A stretch of 64,000 nt of DNA from RGIG1995 sp045652425 (GTDB lineage Bacteria > Bacillota > Clostridia > Oscillospirales > CAG-272), in assembly GCA_045652425.1 (NCBI GenBank), contig JAZRUG010000026.1:69269-133268 (forward strand), given 5' to 3'. The notes under the pieces were generated by a model, which was not told the origin of the DNA, ran no database searches, and saw only the letters and a program-made list of their open reading frames with translations. A program made the translations under genes and the position numbers. Of the stretch, positions 51,576 to 60,741 are shown piece after piece; position 1 is the stretch's first letter, and every line of letters starts with the position of its first letter.

Positions 51576-53039
51576 ATGCTGAATACTCTGTTTGGACTTG
51601 CAGACGGTTCTGCGGCAAGTATTATTTTGTCGGTAGCATTGATGCTCGTTCTGGGATATCTGACCACGAGAGTTACAAAACTTATAGGTCTTCCCAACGT
51701 TTCCGCATACATAATAATCGGTATTTTAATAGGTCCCTTTTTTATAAACGTAATACCAAAAAGTGTAATAGCGGGAACCGATTTCTTGGCAGATATCTCC
51801 CTTGCGCTTATCTCTTTTTGTATCGGTGAATACTTCCAATTTTCCGCATTTAAAAAGAATGGCATAAAATCCCTTGTTATAGCGGCTATTGAATCATTGT
51901 CAGCATCAATCATAATTTTTATTCTTACATATTTTATATTAAGACTCAACCTTGCGCTTTCAATCGTACTGTCGGCTTTAGCATCTGTTACAGCCCCCAC
52001 CTCGACAATGATGACGATAAGACAAACAAAAGCAAAGGGCGATTTTGTTGACACACTTCTTCAAGTAATTGCAATTGACAATATTATCGGTCTTTTTTCA
52101 TTCAGTATCGCCGTATCTGTGGCGGCTTCTATTTCGGAAAACGCCGAAACGGCGGGACTTGTTGAATCGATAATATTGCCGGTAGTTAAAAATATACTTA
52201 TGATAATTCTCGGCGCAGGAATGGCATTTCTGATAATGCTTCTTATGCCACCCGGAAAGAAATCGGCAGACAACAGATTGATTGTTTCATTAAGTATATT
52301 ACTTCTTTTCTGCGGTGTATGCGTTGTACTTGACGTTTCCCCCTTGCTTGGTTGTATGGCGATGGGAACGGTTTACAGGAACGCATCGGGAGATGAAAAT
52401 CTCTTTAAACAGTTAAACTATTTCAGTCCCCCCTTGTTGCTTCTCTTTTTCGTACGTTCCGGTATGAATTTCAACCTTGATGCGCTTTTGTCAAACGGTG
52501 GAAGCAATCTTGGTATATCTCTTTTGGTTATAAGTATTCTCTACTTTATCGTAAGAATTATCGGAAAATACTGCGGTTCTTTTTTGGGTTGCATTATGAT
52601 GAAAAAGCAGCCAAAGACCACGAATTATTTAGGACTCGCTCTTATTCCTCAAGCAGGAGTTGCAATACCGCTCGCCGCACTTTGCTACCGTTCGCTCGGT
52701 GGTGAGCTTGGTGATACGATACAAACGATAATCGTTTCGGCAGGTATTATGTACGAACTCGTAGGCCCCGTACTTGCAAAACTTGCCCTCTTTAAATCGG
52801 GTTCATACTCGAACAACCTTGACGAAATAACTACCGTAGCTACGTTTGACGAAAACGGAAAGCCGCGCTCACAGGTAGATATTCTTATAGAACAACTACA
52901 GCAAATACACGATGAAATACAAAAAGACCGCGAAAAAATAAACGAAAATGAAAAAGCCTTTACCGAAGCGGCTGAAGAACAGCAGTTCGAGGAAAGCTTT
53001 GAAATATTTAACCGCGGCAGATTCTTAAACAGGAGATGA
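51576..53039 (+). CDS. Cation/proton antiporter (CPA2/Kef type)
   Basis: A 487-residue protein with about 12 membrane helices in residues ~5-405: LGYLTTRVTKLIGLPNVSAYIIIGILIGPFF, ISFCIGEYFQF and VTAPTSTMMTIRQT (the PTS/ND-type ion-site helix), and GLALIPQAGVAIPLAALC near the end. The C-terminal ~80 residues are cytoplasmic and helical (ILIEQLQQIHDEIQKDREKI). SD AAGGGGG is strong. It would exchange K+ or Na+ for protons. It is followed at 7 bases by an MgtC-like gene. Confidence 0.88.
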   Translation: MLNTLFGLADGSAASIILSVALMLVLGYLTTRVTKLIGLPNVSAYIIIGILIGPFFINVIPKSVIAGTDFLADISLALISFCIGEYFQFSAFKKNGIKSLVIAAIESLSASIIIFILTYFILRLNLALSIVLSALASVTAPTSTMMTIRQTKAKGDFVDTLLQVIAIDNIIGLFSFSIAVSVAASISENAETAGLVESIILPVVKNILMIILGAGMAFLIMLLMPPGKKSADNRLIVSLSILLLFCGVCVVLDVSPLLGCMAMGTVYRNASGDENLFKQLNYFSPPLLLLFFVRSGMNFNLDALLSNGGSNLGISLLVISILYFIVRIIGKYCGSFLGCIMMKKQPKTTNYLGLALIPQAGVAIPLAALCYRSLGGELGDTIQTIIVSAGIMYELVGPVLAKLALFKSGSYSNNLDEITTVATFDENGKPRSQVDILIEQLQQIHDEIQKDREKINENEKAFTEAAEEQQFEESFEIFNRGRFLNRR

Positions 53040-53045
53040 TTAGTT

Positions 53046-53789
53046 ATGTTTAATATTGAAGGAATAGCACTTATTGATCCAATTGCAAAGCTTTTGGGAA
53101 ACTGGTCGGTTGAACTTAACGTTTATTCGGCAACCTTGCGCATTTTACTTGCATTTATTCTTGCTGGAACCATAGGTATTGAACGTGCAAGAAAACGTCA
53201 TTCGGCAGGACTCCGTACCTTTATTCTCGTTGCTCTCGCCTCCTCTATGGCGATGATAATGGATATTTACTGCGGAGTAAACGGTTATTTCAAAGGACTT
53301 GTAGTTATATCCGCGGCAACAATAGTAGGTATTGCAATAATCAGCTCCAACTCGCTTCTCTACAGCTCAAAGAACCAGATAAAAGGATTAACTACTGCTG
53401 TTGCGCTTTGGTCAGTAGGCTTTATCGGTCTCGCTATGGGTGCAGGTTTTTATACGGTAGGACTTGTAGGTTATCTGCTCGTATTCTTCTGCCTCGCAAT
53501 ACTTCCCGACGTTGAAGCATATTTGAAGAACCGTTCAAACCATTTTGAAATTCATCTTGAATTAAAGAACAAGAGTGATTTGCAAGATTTCCTTACAACT
53601 ATAAGAAAGCTCGGACTTAACATCGATGACATTGAAGCTAACCCCGCATATCAGAATTCGGGACTCAGCGTTTATTCAATTTCGATTACCATAACAAAAG
53701 AAAATCTGCGTAAGTATAAATCTCACGCAGCAATAATTGAAGCATTAAGCTCACTTGAATATATTTCGTATATTTGTGAAATAGTATAG
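53046..53789 (+). CDS. MgtC/SapB family membrane protein
   Basis: A 247-residue protein with four or five membrane helices in residues ~25-150: LAFILAGTIGIERARKRHSAGLRTFILVALASSMAMI is the MgtC signature. The C-terminal ~85 residues look like an ACT-type small domain (HFEIHLELKNKSDLQDFLTTI). MgtC proteins help growth at low Mg2+ and may affect ATP synthase. It is likely co-transcribed with the antiporter, suggesting shared ion homeostasis. Confidence 0.88.
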   Translation: MFNIEGIALIDPIAKLLGNWSVELNVYSATLRILLAFILAGTIGIERARKRHSAGLRTFILVALASSMAMIMDIYCGVNGYFKGLVVISAATIVGIAIISSNSLLYSSKNQIKGLTTAVALWSVGFIGLAMGAGFYTVGLVGYLLVFFCLAILPDVEAYLKNRSNHFEIHLELKNKSDLQDFLTTIRKLGLNIDDIEANPAYQNSGLSVYSISITITKENLRKYKSHAAIIEALSSLEYISYICEIV

Positions 53790-53840
53790 CCAAAGAATGT
53801 GTGCGAGTTCTGCCCACGCACACTGTATTTTATATTCAAA

Positions 53841-53868
53841 AAAAAGCCTGATAAATTCAGGCTTTTTT
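53841..53868. terminator. Bidirectional terminator
   Basis: 11-bp stem AAAAAGCCTGA / TCAGGCTTTTT, five-base loop, A- and T-runs on either side, between MgtC-like and GT2 genes. A weaker stem GTGTGCG...CGCACAC lies at 53798-53822. Confidence 0.88.
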
Positions 53869-54570
53869 GTTTTGTCTTCTTATTTTTCTTATATCACCGA
53901 GCATTTTAAACGTATCACGTATCATTCTTACCTTTGATTCGCTGTTATCGTTATGCAATATCTTAACCGGCATTTCTGCAATTTTGTAACCCTTGTTCTG
54001 CGCTTTAATCAAAGCTTCAAGGTCAAATGCAAAGCTATTTATCGTACATTCGGAAAATATATCGTGCGCCGCATTTTTATTGAAGCACTTAAACCCACAC
54101 TGTGAATCCGTCAGTTTAAATCCGGAAGCAAAAGCAATTATTCTAAAATAAACCTTTGACATAACTTTTCTTATAAAGGTATAGCCCTCGTAGCTCTCGG
54201 AATTTAAATTTCTCGAACCGGTTACGATGTCAGCACCTGTATCTTCAAAGCACTTCACCGCATCTCCGATAACGTCTGTTCCATAAGCAAGGTCGCAGTC
54301 GGTAAACAGAATTATATCCCCTTTTGCCGCTAAAATACCCTCTCTTACTGCCCCGCCTTTTCCCTTGTTGGTTTCATAACTGACAACCTTTATGCAAGGG
54401 TTTTGGGAGCATAGTTTTTGAGCTTTTTCAAGCGTGGAATCTAAACTTCCATCATTTGAAAATACTATTTCATAACTGTCAACGGCATTTCTTAAATAGG
54501 ACACAAGAATTTCCGCTGTTTTTTCTATTCTTTTTTCTTCATTATAAACAGGGATTACAACAGAAACCAT
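53857..54570 (-). CDS. GT2 glycosyltransferase, dolichyl/undecaprenyl-phosphate sugar synthase type
   Basis: A 237-residue family 2 glycosyltransferase: VSVVIPVYNEEKRI, FSNDGSLDSTLEKA, ETNKGKGGAVREGILAAKGDIILFTDCDLAYG (DxD-type), and TDSQCGFKCFNK. This resembles the ALG5/DPM1-like group that makes polyprenyl-phosphate glucose or mannose at the membrane. No transmembrane helix is present. Final gene of the gpmI-srtB-GT2 set. Confidence 0.87.
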   Translation of the reverse strand: MVSVVIPVYNEEKRIEKTAEILVSYLRNAVDSYEIVFSNDGSLDSTLEKAQKLCSQNPCIKVVSYETNKGKGGAVREGILAAKGDIILFTDCDLAYGTDVIGDAVKCFEDTGADIVTGSRNLNSESYEGYTFIRKVMSKVYFRIIAFASGFKLTDSQCGFKCFNKNAAHDIFSECTINSFAFDLEALIKAQNKGYKIAEMPVKILHNDNSESKVRMIRDTFKMLGDIRKIRRQNKKA

Positions 54571-54584
54571 TTTACTTTTCCTTT

Positions 54585-55994
54585 TTATATTGCAGCTTCG
54601 TACTCTTCTTCATAAGTTTCATCCGTCGGCCGATTCATCGGATCTAATTCGGTCTCGTCAGGAGTTTCTTCGGGAAACGTTTCTTCGACAATATCTTCCG
54701 TAGGTTCATCAGGAGTAACCATTTCCTCTTCAATTACAGTTTCACTTTCAGGATATACCTCGGTGTCTTCCGGCTCAAAAGATTGCAACGGAAGTTCAAG
54801 ATCATCAAGCGGAACACTATCGTTCGGGTTAGCCTTGTTAAACTCATCACCGTCGGGGAGATTTATAACGACGTCAGGACTCTTTTCAATAGAAACAAGT
54901 CTTGACTGTAATGCATATCTTGCATCCGGAACACCGGTTACACAAGTGGATAACGTCAACACTCTGCTATTTGGTGTGAAATCTCTTGTGTTTCTGCTAT
55001 ACATAGCGTTGGAATTCATTTCATTACACCAATTCACAAAAGAATCTGCTGACATAAATCCTATCTGACAGTATCGGTAGGTTGACGTGGTTCTGTATAC
55101 TGCAAATATCTCGTATCTGTAAACCGCATCAAGCGTGTAAATAGTTATATATCTGTTTTTTGAGAAGAAGTCTTGGTCAAGGAACTTGAGCATATCAGAA
55201 AACATTACGCCCTCTTGAATCATATTGTGTCCGTATAATACAAGGTTCGGGTTTTCAAGAATGGTCGTATTGCATCTGTAGTCGGCAAACACAGAGCCGT
55301 TTATGTTATATTCAAGCATTACGTTATGGTCAAGATAATAGTTATTATCCGTTCCCTTAACACAAGCAAAACTTATTCCCGTTCCATCAACCTGTATCCA
55401 GCCGAATATGTCAGGGTTAGTCTTTCTATATTCCGTAAGTTTTTCTTTATATTGTGCAAAAAATGAATTATTGGTATCAACAATCGAATATTCTCCGTTT
55501 CCAAATCCGGGCCTTGCACTGCCGTATTTGGGCAATTCTTTATCGAGAATAGCAGGAGAAAGAAAACTCATAAGCCCTTTTCTGTCAGAGTCACCTAAAA
55601 AATCACTATTCATTTCAGAATAGAATTTTTCAGCACGATAACTGTCAATTAAGTTAAAGGCTATCATTCCGGCAGAAACAAGAAATACTGCCAGAAATAT
55701 TGCCAACAGAATTGAACGTAAGCTTAACTTGTTTTTATCTTTCGGATTTACCTCATCCGTCGGTGCCGTATCATTCGAGGTAACATCAGACAAAGAAGAA
55801 TGGAAAGCATCGACTTCTGCCGGTTCATTATTCAATTTTTCGGCAACTTCGGAAGCCTCTTTTTCTTCCAAAGCCGTTTTTTCACCCTCTTCTGCCGAAG
55901 AAGAAAGTTCTTTTTCCTCGGTATTTTCAATCTTCTCAATATCGTTATCGGAAGTTTCAGAGGTTTCAATACGGTTCTTATCGTTGTTTTCCAT
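54585..55994 (-). CDS. srtB: Sortase B-type transpeptidase with long acidic N-terminus
   Basis: A 469-residue class B sortase. Residues 1-~90 are acidic and disordered (rich in Glu, Ser, Asn), a membrane helix follows (94-115), then the catalytic domain: His256 in LYGHNM, Cys351 in TLSTCVTG and Arg359 in DARYAL. Residues ~385-469 form another acidic Glu/Pro/Thr tail, absent in typical SrtB (~250 residues). The membrane helix position puts the acidic start in the cytosol, so the acidic domains flank the catalytic domain on both sides of the membrane. Its substrate is not in view. Confidence 0.88.
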   Translation of the reverse strand: MENNDKNRIETSETSDNDIEKIENTEEKELSSSAEEGEKTALEEKEASEVAEKLNNEPAEVDAFHSSLSDVTSNDTAPTDEVNPKDKNKLSLRSILLAIFLAVFLVSAGMIAFNLIDSYRAEKFYSEMNSDFLGDSDRKGLMSFLSPAILDKELPKYGSARPGFGNGEYSIVDTNNSFFAQYKEKLTEYRKTNPDIFGWIQVDGTGISFACVKGTDNNYYLDHNVMLEYNINGSVFADYRCNTTILENPNLVLYGHNMIQEGVMFSDMLKFLDQDFFSKNRYITIYTLDAVYRYEIFAVYRTTSTYRYCQIGFMSADSFVNWCNEMNSNAMYSRNTRDFTPNSRVLTLSTCVTGVPDARYALQSRLVSIEKSPDVVINLPDGDEFNKANPNDSVPLDDLELPLQSFEPEDTEVYPESETVIEEEMVTPDEPTEDIVEETFPEETPDETELDPMNRPTDETYEEEYEAAI

Positions 55995-56016
55995 TTTTTC
56001 TCCTTGTTAATCGTTT

Positions 56017-57666
56017 TTATTTAAGTTCAATAACCGACTCGTCCCAAGCTTCAGGTTTTTCATATCCGAGAAGATTTACAACGGTAGCCGCAACGTTGGA
56101 AAGACCAAAGTTGCCTTCCTTAACCGTATATGCGTCTCTGTCATTGTTATCGTAAATTATCATGGGAACGGGGTTAAGCGTGTGGCTTGTCTTGGACTTG
56201 AGCGAACCGTCTTTATTTGCTTTGGGAGCGCCGGTCTTTTTGTCCATTTCATACATTTCATCGGAATTTCCGTGGTCAGCTGTAATAATAGCTGTACCGC
56301 CAACCTTGTCAAGCACTTCAAGAATACGCTTTAAGCAAATGTCAAGAGCCTCAAGGCTTATCTTTGTAGCGTGGAAGTTACCTGTATGTCCGACCATATC
56401 GCCGTTGGGGAAATTCACTCTCAACACTTTATATTTCTTGCTTTCAAGAGCTTCAATAAGTTTGTCTGTTATTTCAGCGCACTTCATCCAGGGACGCTGT
56501 TCAAATGGAACGACGTCTGAAGGAATCTCAACGTAGGTTTCAAGTTCTTCGCTGAATTTTCCACTCTTGTTTCCGTTCCAGAAATATGTAACGTGTCCAT
56601 ATTTCTGTGTTTCGGAAAGGGCAAACTGGCTAACGCCCGAATTTGTAAGATATTCACCCATAGTCTGTGTGATTTCGGGGGGATTTACAAGATAACGGGA
56701 AGGAATATGAAGGTCACCGTCATATTCAAGCATACCCGCATACATAACGTCGGGAACGCGCTTTCTGTCAAATTTCGCAAAATCTTTTGCATCAAATGCA
56801 GTTGAAATTTCAATAGAACGGTCGCCTCTGAAGTTAAAGAAAATAACGCTGTCTTTATCTTCAATGGTACCTACGGGTTTTCCGCCTTCAGCAATAACAA
56901 AGGGAGGAAGGTCCTGGTCAATAACACCGGTTTCTTCTCTGTATGTTTTAACTGCTTCTGCAGCAGAAGCAAAGTATCTTCCTTCACCGAGAACGTGGGT
57001 TTTCCAACCCTCTTCAACCATAGACCAGTTAGCTTCATATCTGTCCATAGTAATCTTCATTCTTCCGCCGCCGGAAGCTATCTTAATATCAAAAGAGTTA
57101 TCTTTAAGATTACCGATAAATTCTTCAAACGGTTCGATATATTCAAGAGCCGAGGTTTCCCCAACGTCTCTTCCGTCGAGAAGAATGTGTACACGTACCT
57201 TGGCTATTCCACATTCCTTCGCTTTTTCAATCATAGCTTTAAGGTGATTGATGTGAGAGTGAACATTACCGTCAGAGAAAAGTCCAAGGAAATGCAACGT
57301 AGATTTATTCTCAAGAACGTTCTTCGTAAGTGTCTGCCAAGTTTCACTCGCGAACATCTTTCCGCTTTCAATAGATTCAGATACAAGCTTTGCTCCCTGG
57401 CTGAATACCTGTCCCGAACCGAGAGCGTTATGTCCAACTTCTGAATTACCCATATCGTCATCTCCGGGAAGACCAACCGCAGTACCGTGAGCTTTAAGTA
57501 CGAGTGTAGGATATTCTTTCATAAGTCTGTCAAGTGTGGGGGTATATGCCTTTGCAAAAGCATTACCGTCGTTATCGGGAGCAATTCCAACACCGTCCAT
57601 TACAATTGTAAGTATCGGGCCTTTCACTCCCTCAAATTTTTCGGATTTCTTCAAAATGTTTGCCAT
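56017..57666 (-). CDS. gpmI: 2,3-bisphosphoglycerate-independent phosphoglycerate mutase
   Basis: A 549-residue glycolytic enzyme: metal-binding Asp24 (IVMDGVG), catalytic Ser75 in DMGNSEVGHNALGSG, RGDRSIEIS, and near the C-terminus TADHGNSDEMYE and SHTLNPVPMI. About 40 residues longer than the usual ~510. It interconverts 3- and 2-phosphoglycerate with Mn2+. It is first in a minus-strand operon with the sortase gene (22-base gap); this pairing has no obvious functional link. Confidence 0.95.
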   Translation of the reverse strand: MANILKKSEKFEGVKGPILTIVMDGVGIAPDNDGNAFAKAYTPTLDRLMKEYPTLVLKAHGTAVGLPGDDDMGNSEVGHNALGSGQVFSQGAKLVSESIESGKMFASETWQTLTKNVLENKSTLHFLGLFSDGNVHSHINHLKAMIEKAKECGIAKVRVHILLDGRDVGETSALEYIEPFEEFIGNLKDNSFDIKIASGGGRMKITMDRYEANWSMVEEGWKTHVLGEGRYFASAAEAVKTYREETGVIDQDLPPFVIAEGGKPVGTIEDKDSVIFFNFRGDRSIEISTAFDAKDFAKFDRKRVPDVMYAGMLEYDGDLHIPSRYLVNPPEITQTMGEYLTNSGVSQFALSETQKYGHVTYFWNGNKSGKFSEELETYVEIPSDVVPFEQRPWMKCAEITDKLIEALESKKYKVLRVNFPNGDMVGHTGNFHATKISLEALDICLKRILEVLDKVGGTAIITADHGNSDEMYEMDKKTGAPKANKDGSLKSKTSHTLNPVPMIIYDNNDRDAYTVKEGNFGLSNVAATVVNLLGYEKPEAWDESVIELK

Positions 57667-57719
57667 GTCTGTTATTCCTCCGCCGAAACGTATTAATAAT
57701 TTTTGTCCTCATCCGTTCT

Positions 57720-57748
57720 ATTATACAACAATCAATCAAAATAATCAA
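57720..57748 (-). promoter_or_regulatory. Sigma-A promoter of gpmI
   Basis: On the minus strand, TTGATT (57748-57743), 17 bases, TATAAT (57725-57720), 54 bases before the gpmI start. Confidence 0.75.
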
Positions 57749-57852
57749 TCTTTTTTTCAATCTTACTTTCATATATTATACATAATCTTTTTCGCTTTTA
57801 TATTATTAAATTGTAAATCATAATAAAATATTGTGTGAAAGTTGAAATAATA

Positions 57853-57881
57853 TTGTAAAATTATGCAATCTGTGGTAGAAT
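57853..57881 (+). promoter_or_regulatory. Sigma-A promoter of the RadC-like gene
   Basis: TTGTAA (57853-57858), 17 bases, TAGAAT (57876-57881). An ATG at 57863 lies inside the spacer and cannot be the start, so ATG 57914 is used. Confidence 0.7.
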
Positions 57882-57913
57882 ATAGTTTAATCAAACAAGA
57901 CGAGTGTGAAAAA

Positions 57914-58648
57914 ATGTCAAATACTTCAAAAAATAAAAAGAAACCCAATCCCCACGAGGGACACAGGGCAAGACTTAAGGAAACTTATATAAAAAGCGGA
58001 ATTGACGGACTACACGCACACGTAGTTCTCGAACTACTTCTCTTCTTTGGTATTCCATACAAAGACACAAACGAAATAGCCCACGAGCTTATAAACAAAT
58101 TCGGTAGTTTTTCAGGGGTTCTCGAAGCAGACTACGCTGCATTAAAAAACACAAAAAATATGACTTGGAATGCAGCTTTGTTAATACGGTTGGTTGCAGA
58201 TATATCAAGACTTTATTCCACGGACAGACTTTCAAAAAACGAGGTGTTCAACACTCGCAAAAAAGTCGGAAAGTATTTCTTCCAAAAGTATTTGGGAATA
58301 AACGATGAAACGGTATATTATTTACTTTTCGATAAAAATGACCATATTATCAGTTGTACCAAATTAAGCACGGGAACTCACTCCGCCAGTGAAGTAAGCA
58401 TACAGAAGATTATAAGAGCTGCAAGCATAAGCAACGCTACAAAAGTTGCTCTGGCTCATAACCATCCCGACAACACCGGCGTTTCTTCAGATGATATAAT
58501 TCTGCATCGCCGTTTAAGTTATTATCTAAAAACCGTAGGTGTAAAACTCTTCGACACCTACGTAATAACATCGGAAAAGGCTATCAGTTGTCAAGAAACT
58601 GCTGCCGCATTGGAGAACAAAGCGGTTAACAAAAAGAGAGTTAAATAA
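57914..58648 (+). CDS. radC: RadC/JAB domain protein
   Basis: A 244-residue protein. A basic start (KNKKKPNPHEGHRARLKETYI), a helix-hairpin-helix-like middle (LLLFFGIPYKDTNEIAHELINKFGS), then the JAB metal motif AHNHPDNTGVSSDD in the last third. RadC-type proteins occur widely and their DNA-repair role is uncertain. A weak stem with a T-run at 58635-58675 may end the transcript. Confidence 0.88.
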   Translation: MSNTSKNKKKPNPHEGHRARLKETYIKSGIDGLHAHVVLELLLFFGIPYKDTNEIAHELINKFGSFSGVLEADYAALKNTKNMTWNAALLIRLVADISRLYSTDRLSKNEVFNTRKKVGKYFFQKYLGINDETVYYLLFDKNDHIISCTKLSTGTHSASEVSIQKIIRAASISNATKVALAHNHPDNTGVSSDDIILHRRLSYYLKTVGVKLFDTYVITSEKAISCQETAAALENKAVNKKRVK

Positions 58649-58722
58649 AAACTGACGAAGCACTCTTTTTTTAACAAAAAACATCTTGAATATACACTTT
58701 ACCAAAAAAGGAATGATAAAAA

Positions 58723-59826
58723 ATGAAGGTAGTATTACAGAACGTAACAAAAAAATTTCCCTCACGAAACAAAAAAGAAAAGTCTGACGTTATAGCAGTT
58801 AACAACTTTTCTTTTGAGATTCCCGACGGCAAGCTTATCGGGCTTCTCGGCCCCTCGGGATGCGGAAAAAGTACTGCGCTTAATCTTATAAGCGGTCTTC
58901 AAAAACCTACAGAAGGTAAAATCTTTTTCGGCGACGACGATATAACAAAAGTTCCGCCCGAAAAAAGAGGCGTCGGACTCGTATTCCAGAATTACGCCCT
59001 CTACCCTCATCTTACTGTAAAACAAAATATAACCTTCCCTCTCGAAAACCTGAAAGGCAAAGAAAAGCTTACCAAGGCGCAAATGAACGAAAAAGCAGAG
59101 GAAATTGCAAAACTCGTGCAGATTGACGGTCTTCTCGACAGAAAACCGTCAGAGCTTTCAGGCGGTCAGCAGCAACGTGTAGCTATCGCAAGAGCTTTGG
59201 TAAAAATGCCCCGCGTCCTCTTACTCGACGAGCCTCTCTCAAACCTTGACGCAAGACTCCGTCTCCAGACAAGAGAAGAAATAAAACGCATACAAAACGA
59301 AACGAAAATAACTACCGTATTCGTAACTCACGACCAGGAAGAAGCTATGAGCATATCCGATATGATTGTAGTTATGAAAGACGGTGTTATTCAGCAAATA
59401 GGCAAACCTCAAGACGTATATGACGAGCCTGTTAACCTCTTCGTTGCAAAATTCCTCGGTACTCCCCCCATTGGCGTATACGAGGGCAGAACGGAAAACG
59501 GTAAGCTCTATATTGGAAATGATTGCATTTTTAACGTCGATATTGATGAAAACAAAGATTTTACCGTTGCAGTCCGTCCTGAAGGATATATACTGAACGA
59601 AAACGGTGCCTTTGAATGTAACCTCAAAAGCGTTGAAATTATGGGCAGAGATATCAGCGTAGTTATTACACACGATAACGCGTCTGAACAGGTTATACGC
59701 GCTATAATCAGCGCGGAAAACATCGTTGACACTTCAAAGCCGACGGTTAAATTCGACCTTAAACCCTCGAAGGTTTATCTCTTTGACAAACAAAGCGGCG
59801 AAAGAATTTACTACACCGCAAAGTAA
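58723..59826 (+). CDS. Sugar ABC transporter ATP-binding protein (UgpC/MsmK-like)
   Basis: A 367-residue ATPase: Walker A GPSGCGKST, signature LSGGQQQR, Walker B RVLLLDEPL, and H-loop FVTHDQEEAM, then a C-terminal OB-type regulatory domain (~residues 245-367). It energises sugar import. It begins a four-gene transporter operon. Confidence 0.94.
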   Translation: MKVVLQNVTKKFPSRNKKEKSDVIAVNNFSFEIPDGKLIGLLGPSGCGKSTALNLISGLQKPTEGKIFFGDDDITKVPPEKRGVGLVFQNYALYPHLTVKQNITFPLENLKGKEKLTKAQMNEKAEEIAKLVQIDGLLDRKPSELSGGQQQRVAIARALVKMPRVLLLDEPLSNLDARLRLQTREEIKRIQNETKITTVFVTHDQEEAMSISDMIVVMKDGVIQQIGKPQDVYDEPVNLFVAKFLGTPPIGVYEGRTENGKLYIGNDCIFNVDIDENKDFTVAVRPEGYILNENGAFECNLKSVEIMGRDISVVITHDNASEQVIRAIISAENIVDTSKPTVKFDLKPSKVYLFDKQSGERIYYTAK

Positions 59827-59841
59827 AAAGGGGAAAAAGTT

Positions 59842-60732
59842 ATGGATAATCAAAACAAAAAGGCTTGGCTGTACCTGCTTCCCGCGCTTATTTTTCTTGC
59901 GGTATTTATGGTATATCCTCTCATCGACGTTTTCATATACTCCTTTGAAGAAAGTTACAATTTTGCATCTCAAACGTATAACGGCGTAGGTCTTTACAAC
60001 TACTCATACGTTTTGCACGATCCTTATTTTCTTCAGGCTTTGAAAAACACGTTTATTTTAGTTGCGATAACTGTTCCCTTGTCAACGATTATCGCCCTGT
60101 TTATATCCCTTGGATTAAGCTCTATAAAAGCTATCCGCAATCTTTTTCAAACAATATATTTTCTCCCCTACGTAACAAATACGTTGGCTGTCGGACTTGT
60201 ATTTATGATACTCTTCCAAAAAGCTCCCCAGCACGAAGGCTTGGTAAATACAGTTATCAACTGGTTCGGCGGCCCGTCTATAGACTTCCTCGGCGGTCCG
60301 TACTGGGCAAAAATGTTTGTTCTTTGCCTATATACTATATGGGTAGTTATGCCTTTTAAAATACTTATTCTTACAAGTGCTTTGGCATCTGTAAAACAAG
60401 ACTACTACAACGCCGCAAAGCTCGATGGTGCGTCAAGCTTCAGAGTATTCAGAAAAATAACTCTCCCTATGATATCGCCTATGTTGTTCTATCTTATAAT
60501 AACCGGATTTATCGGCGCCTTCAAGGCTTACAGCGACGCTGTCGCTCTGTTCGGTCTTGACCTTAACTCCGCTGAAATGAACACTATAGTCGGTTACGTA
60601 TACGATATGCTCTACAGCGACGGCGGAGGATATCCGTCTTATGCGTCTGCTGCGGCTATTATACTGTTCGTTATCGTACTTACCATCACGTGCATTAATC
60701 TCATCATAAGCAAGAAGCACGTTCATTATTGA
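59842..60732 (+). CDS. Sugar ABC transporter permease (MalF/UgpA type)
   Basis: A 296-residue permease with six membrane helices. The EAA loop is YYNAAKLDGASSFRVFRKITLPMISP. It starts in the cytoplasm with NQNKKAWLYLLPALIFL. It pairs with the permease encoded next. Confidence 0.93.
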   Translation: MDNQNKKAWLYLLPALIFLAVFMVYPLIDVFIYSFEESYNFASQTYNGVGLYNYSYVLHDPYFLQALKNTFILVAITVPLSTIIALFISLGLSSIKAIRNLFQTIYFLPYVTNTLAVGLVFMILFQKAPQHEGLVNTVINWFGGPSIDFLGGPYWAKMFVLCLYTIWVVMPFKILILTSALASVKQDYYNAAKLDGASSFRVFRKITLPMISPMLFYLIITGFIGAFKAYSDAVALFGLDLNSAEMNTIVGYVYDMLYSDGGGYPSYASAAAIILFVIVLTITCINLIISKKHVHY

Positions 60733-60741
60733 GGTGATACC

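Noticed and set aside
57863..57913. ATG 57863 as start of the RadC-like gene
   Set aside because: It lies between the -35 and -10 boxes.
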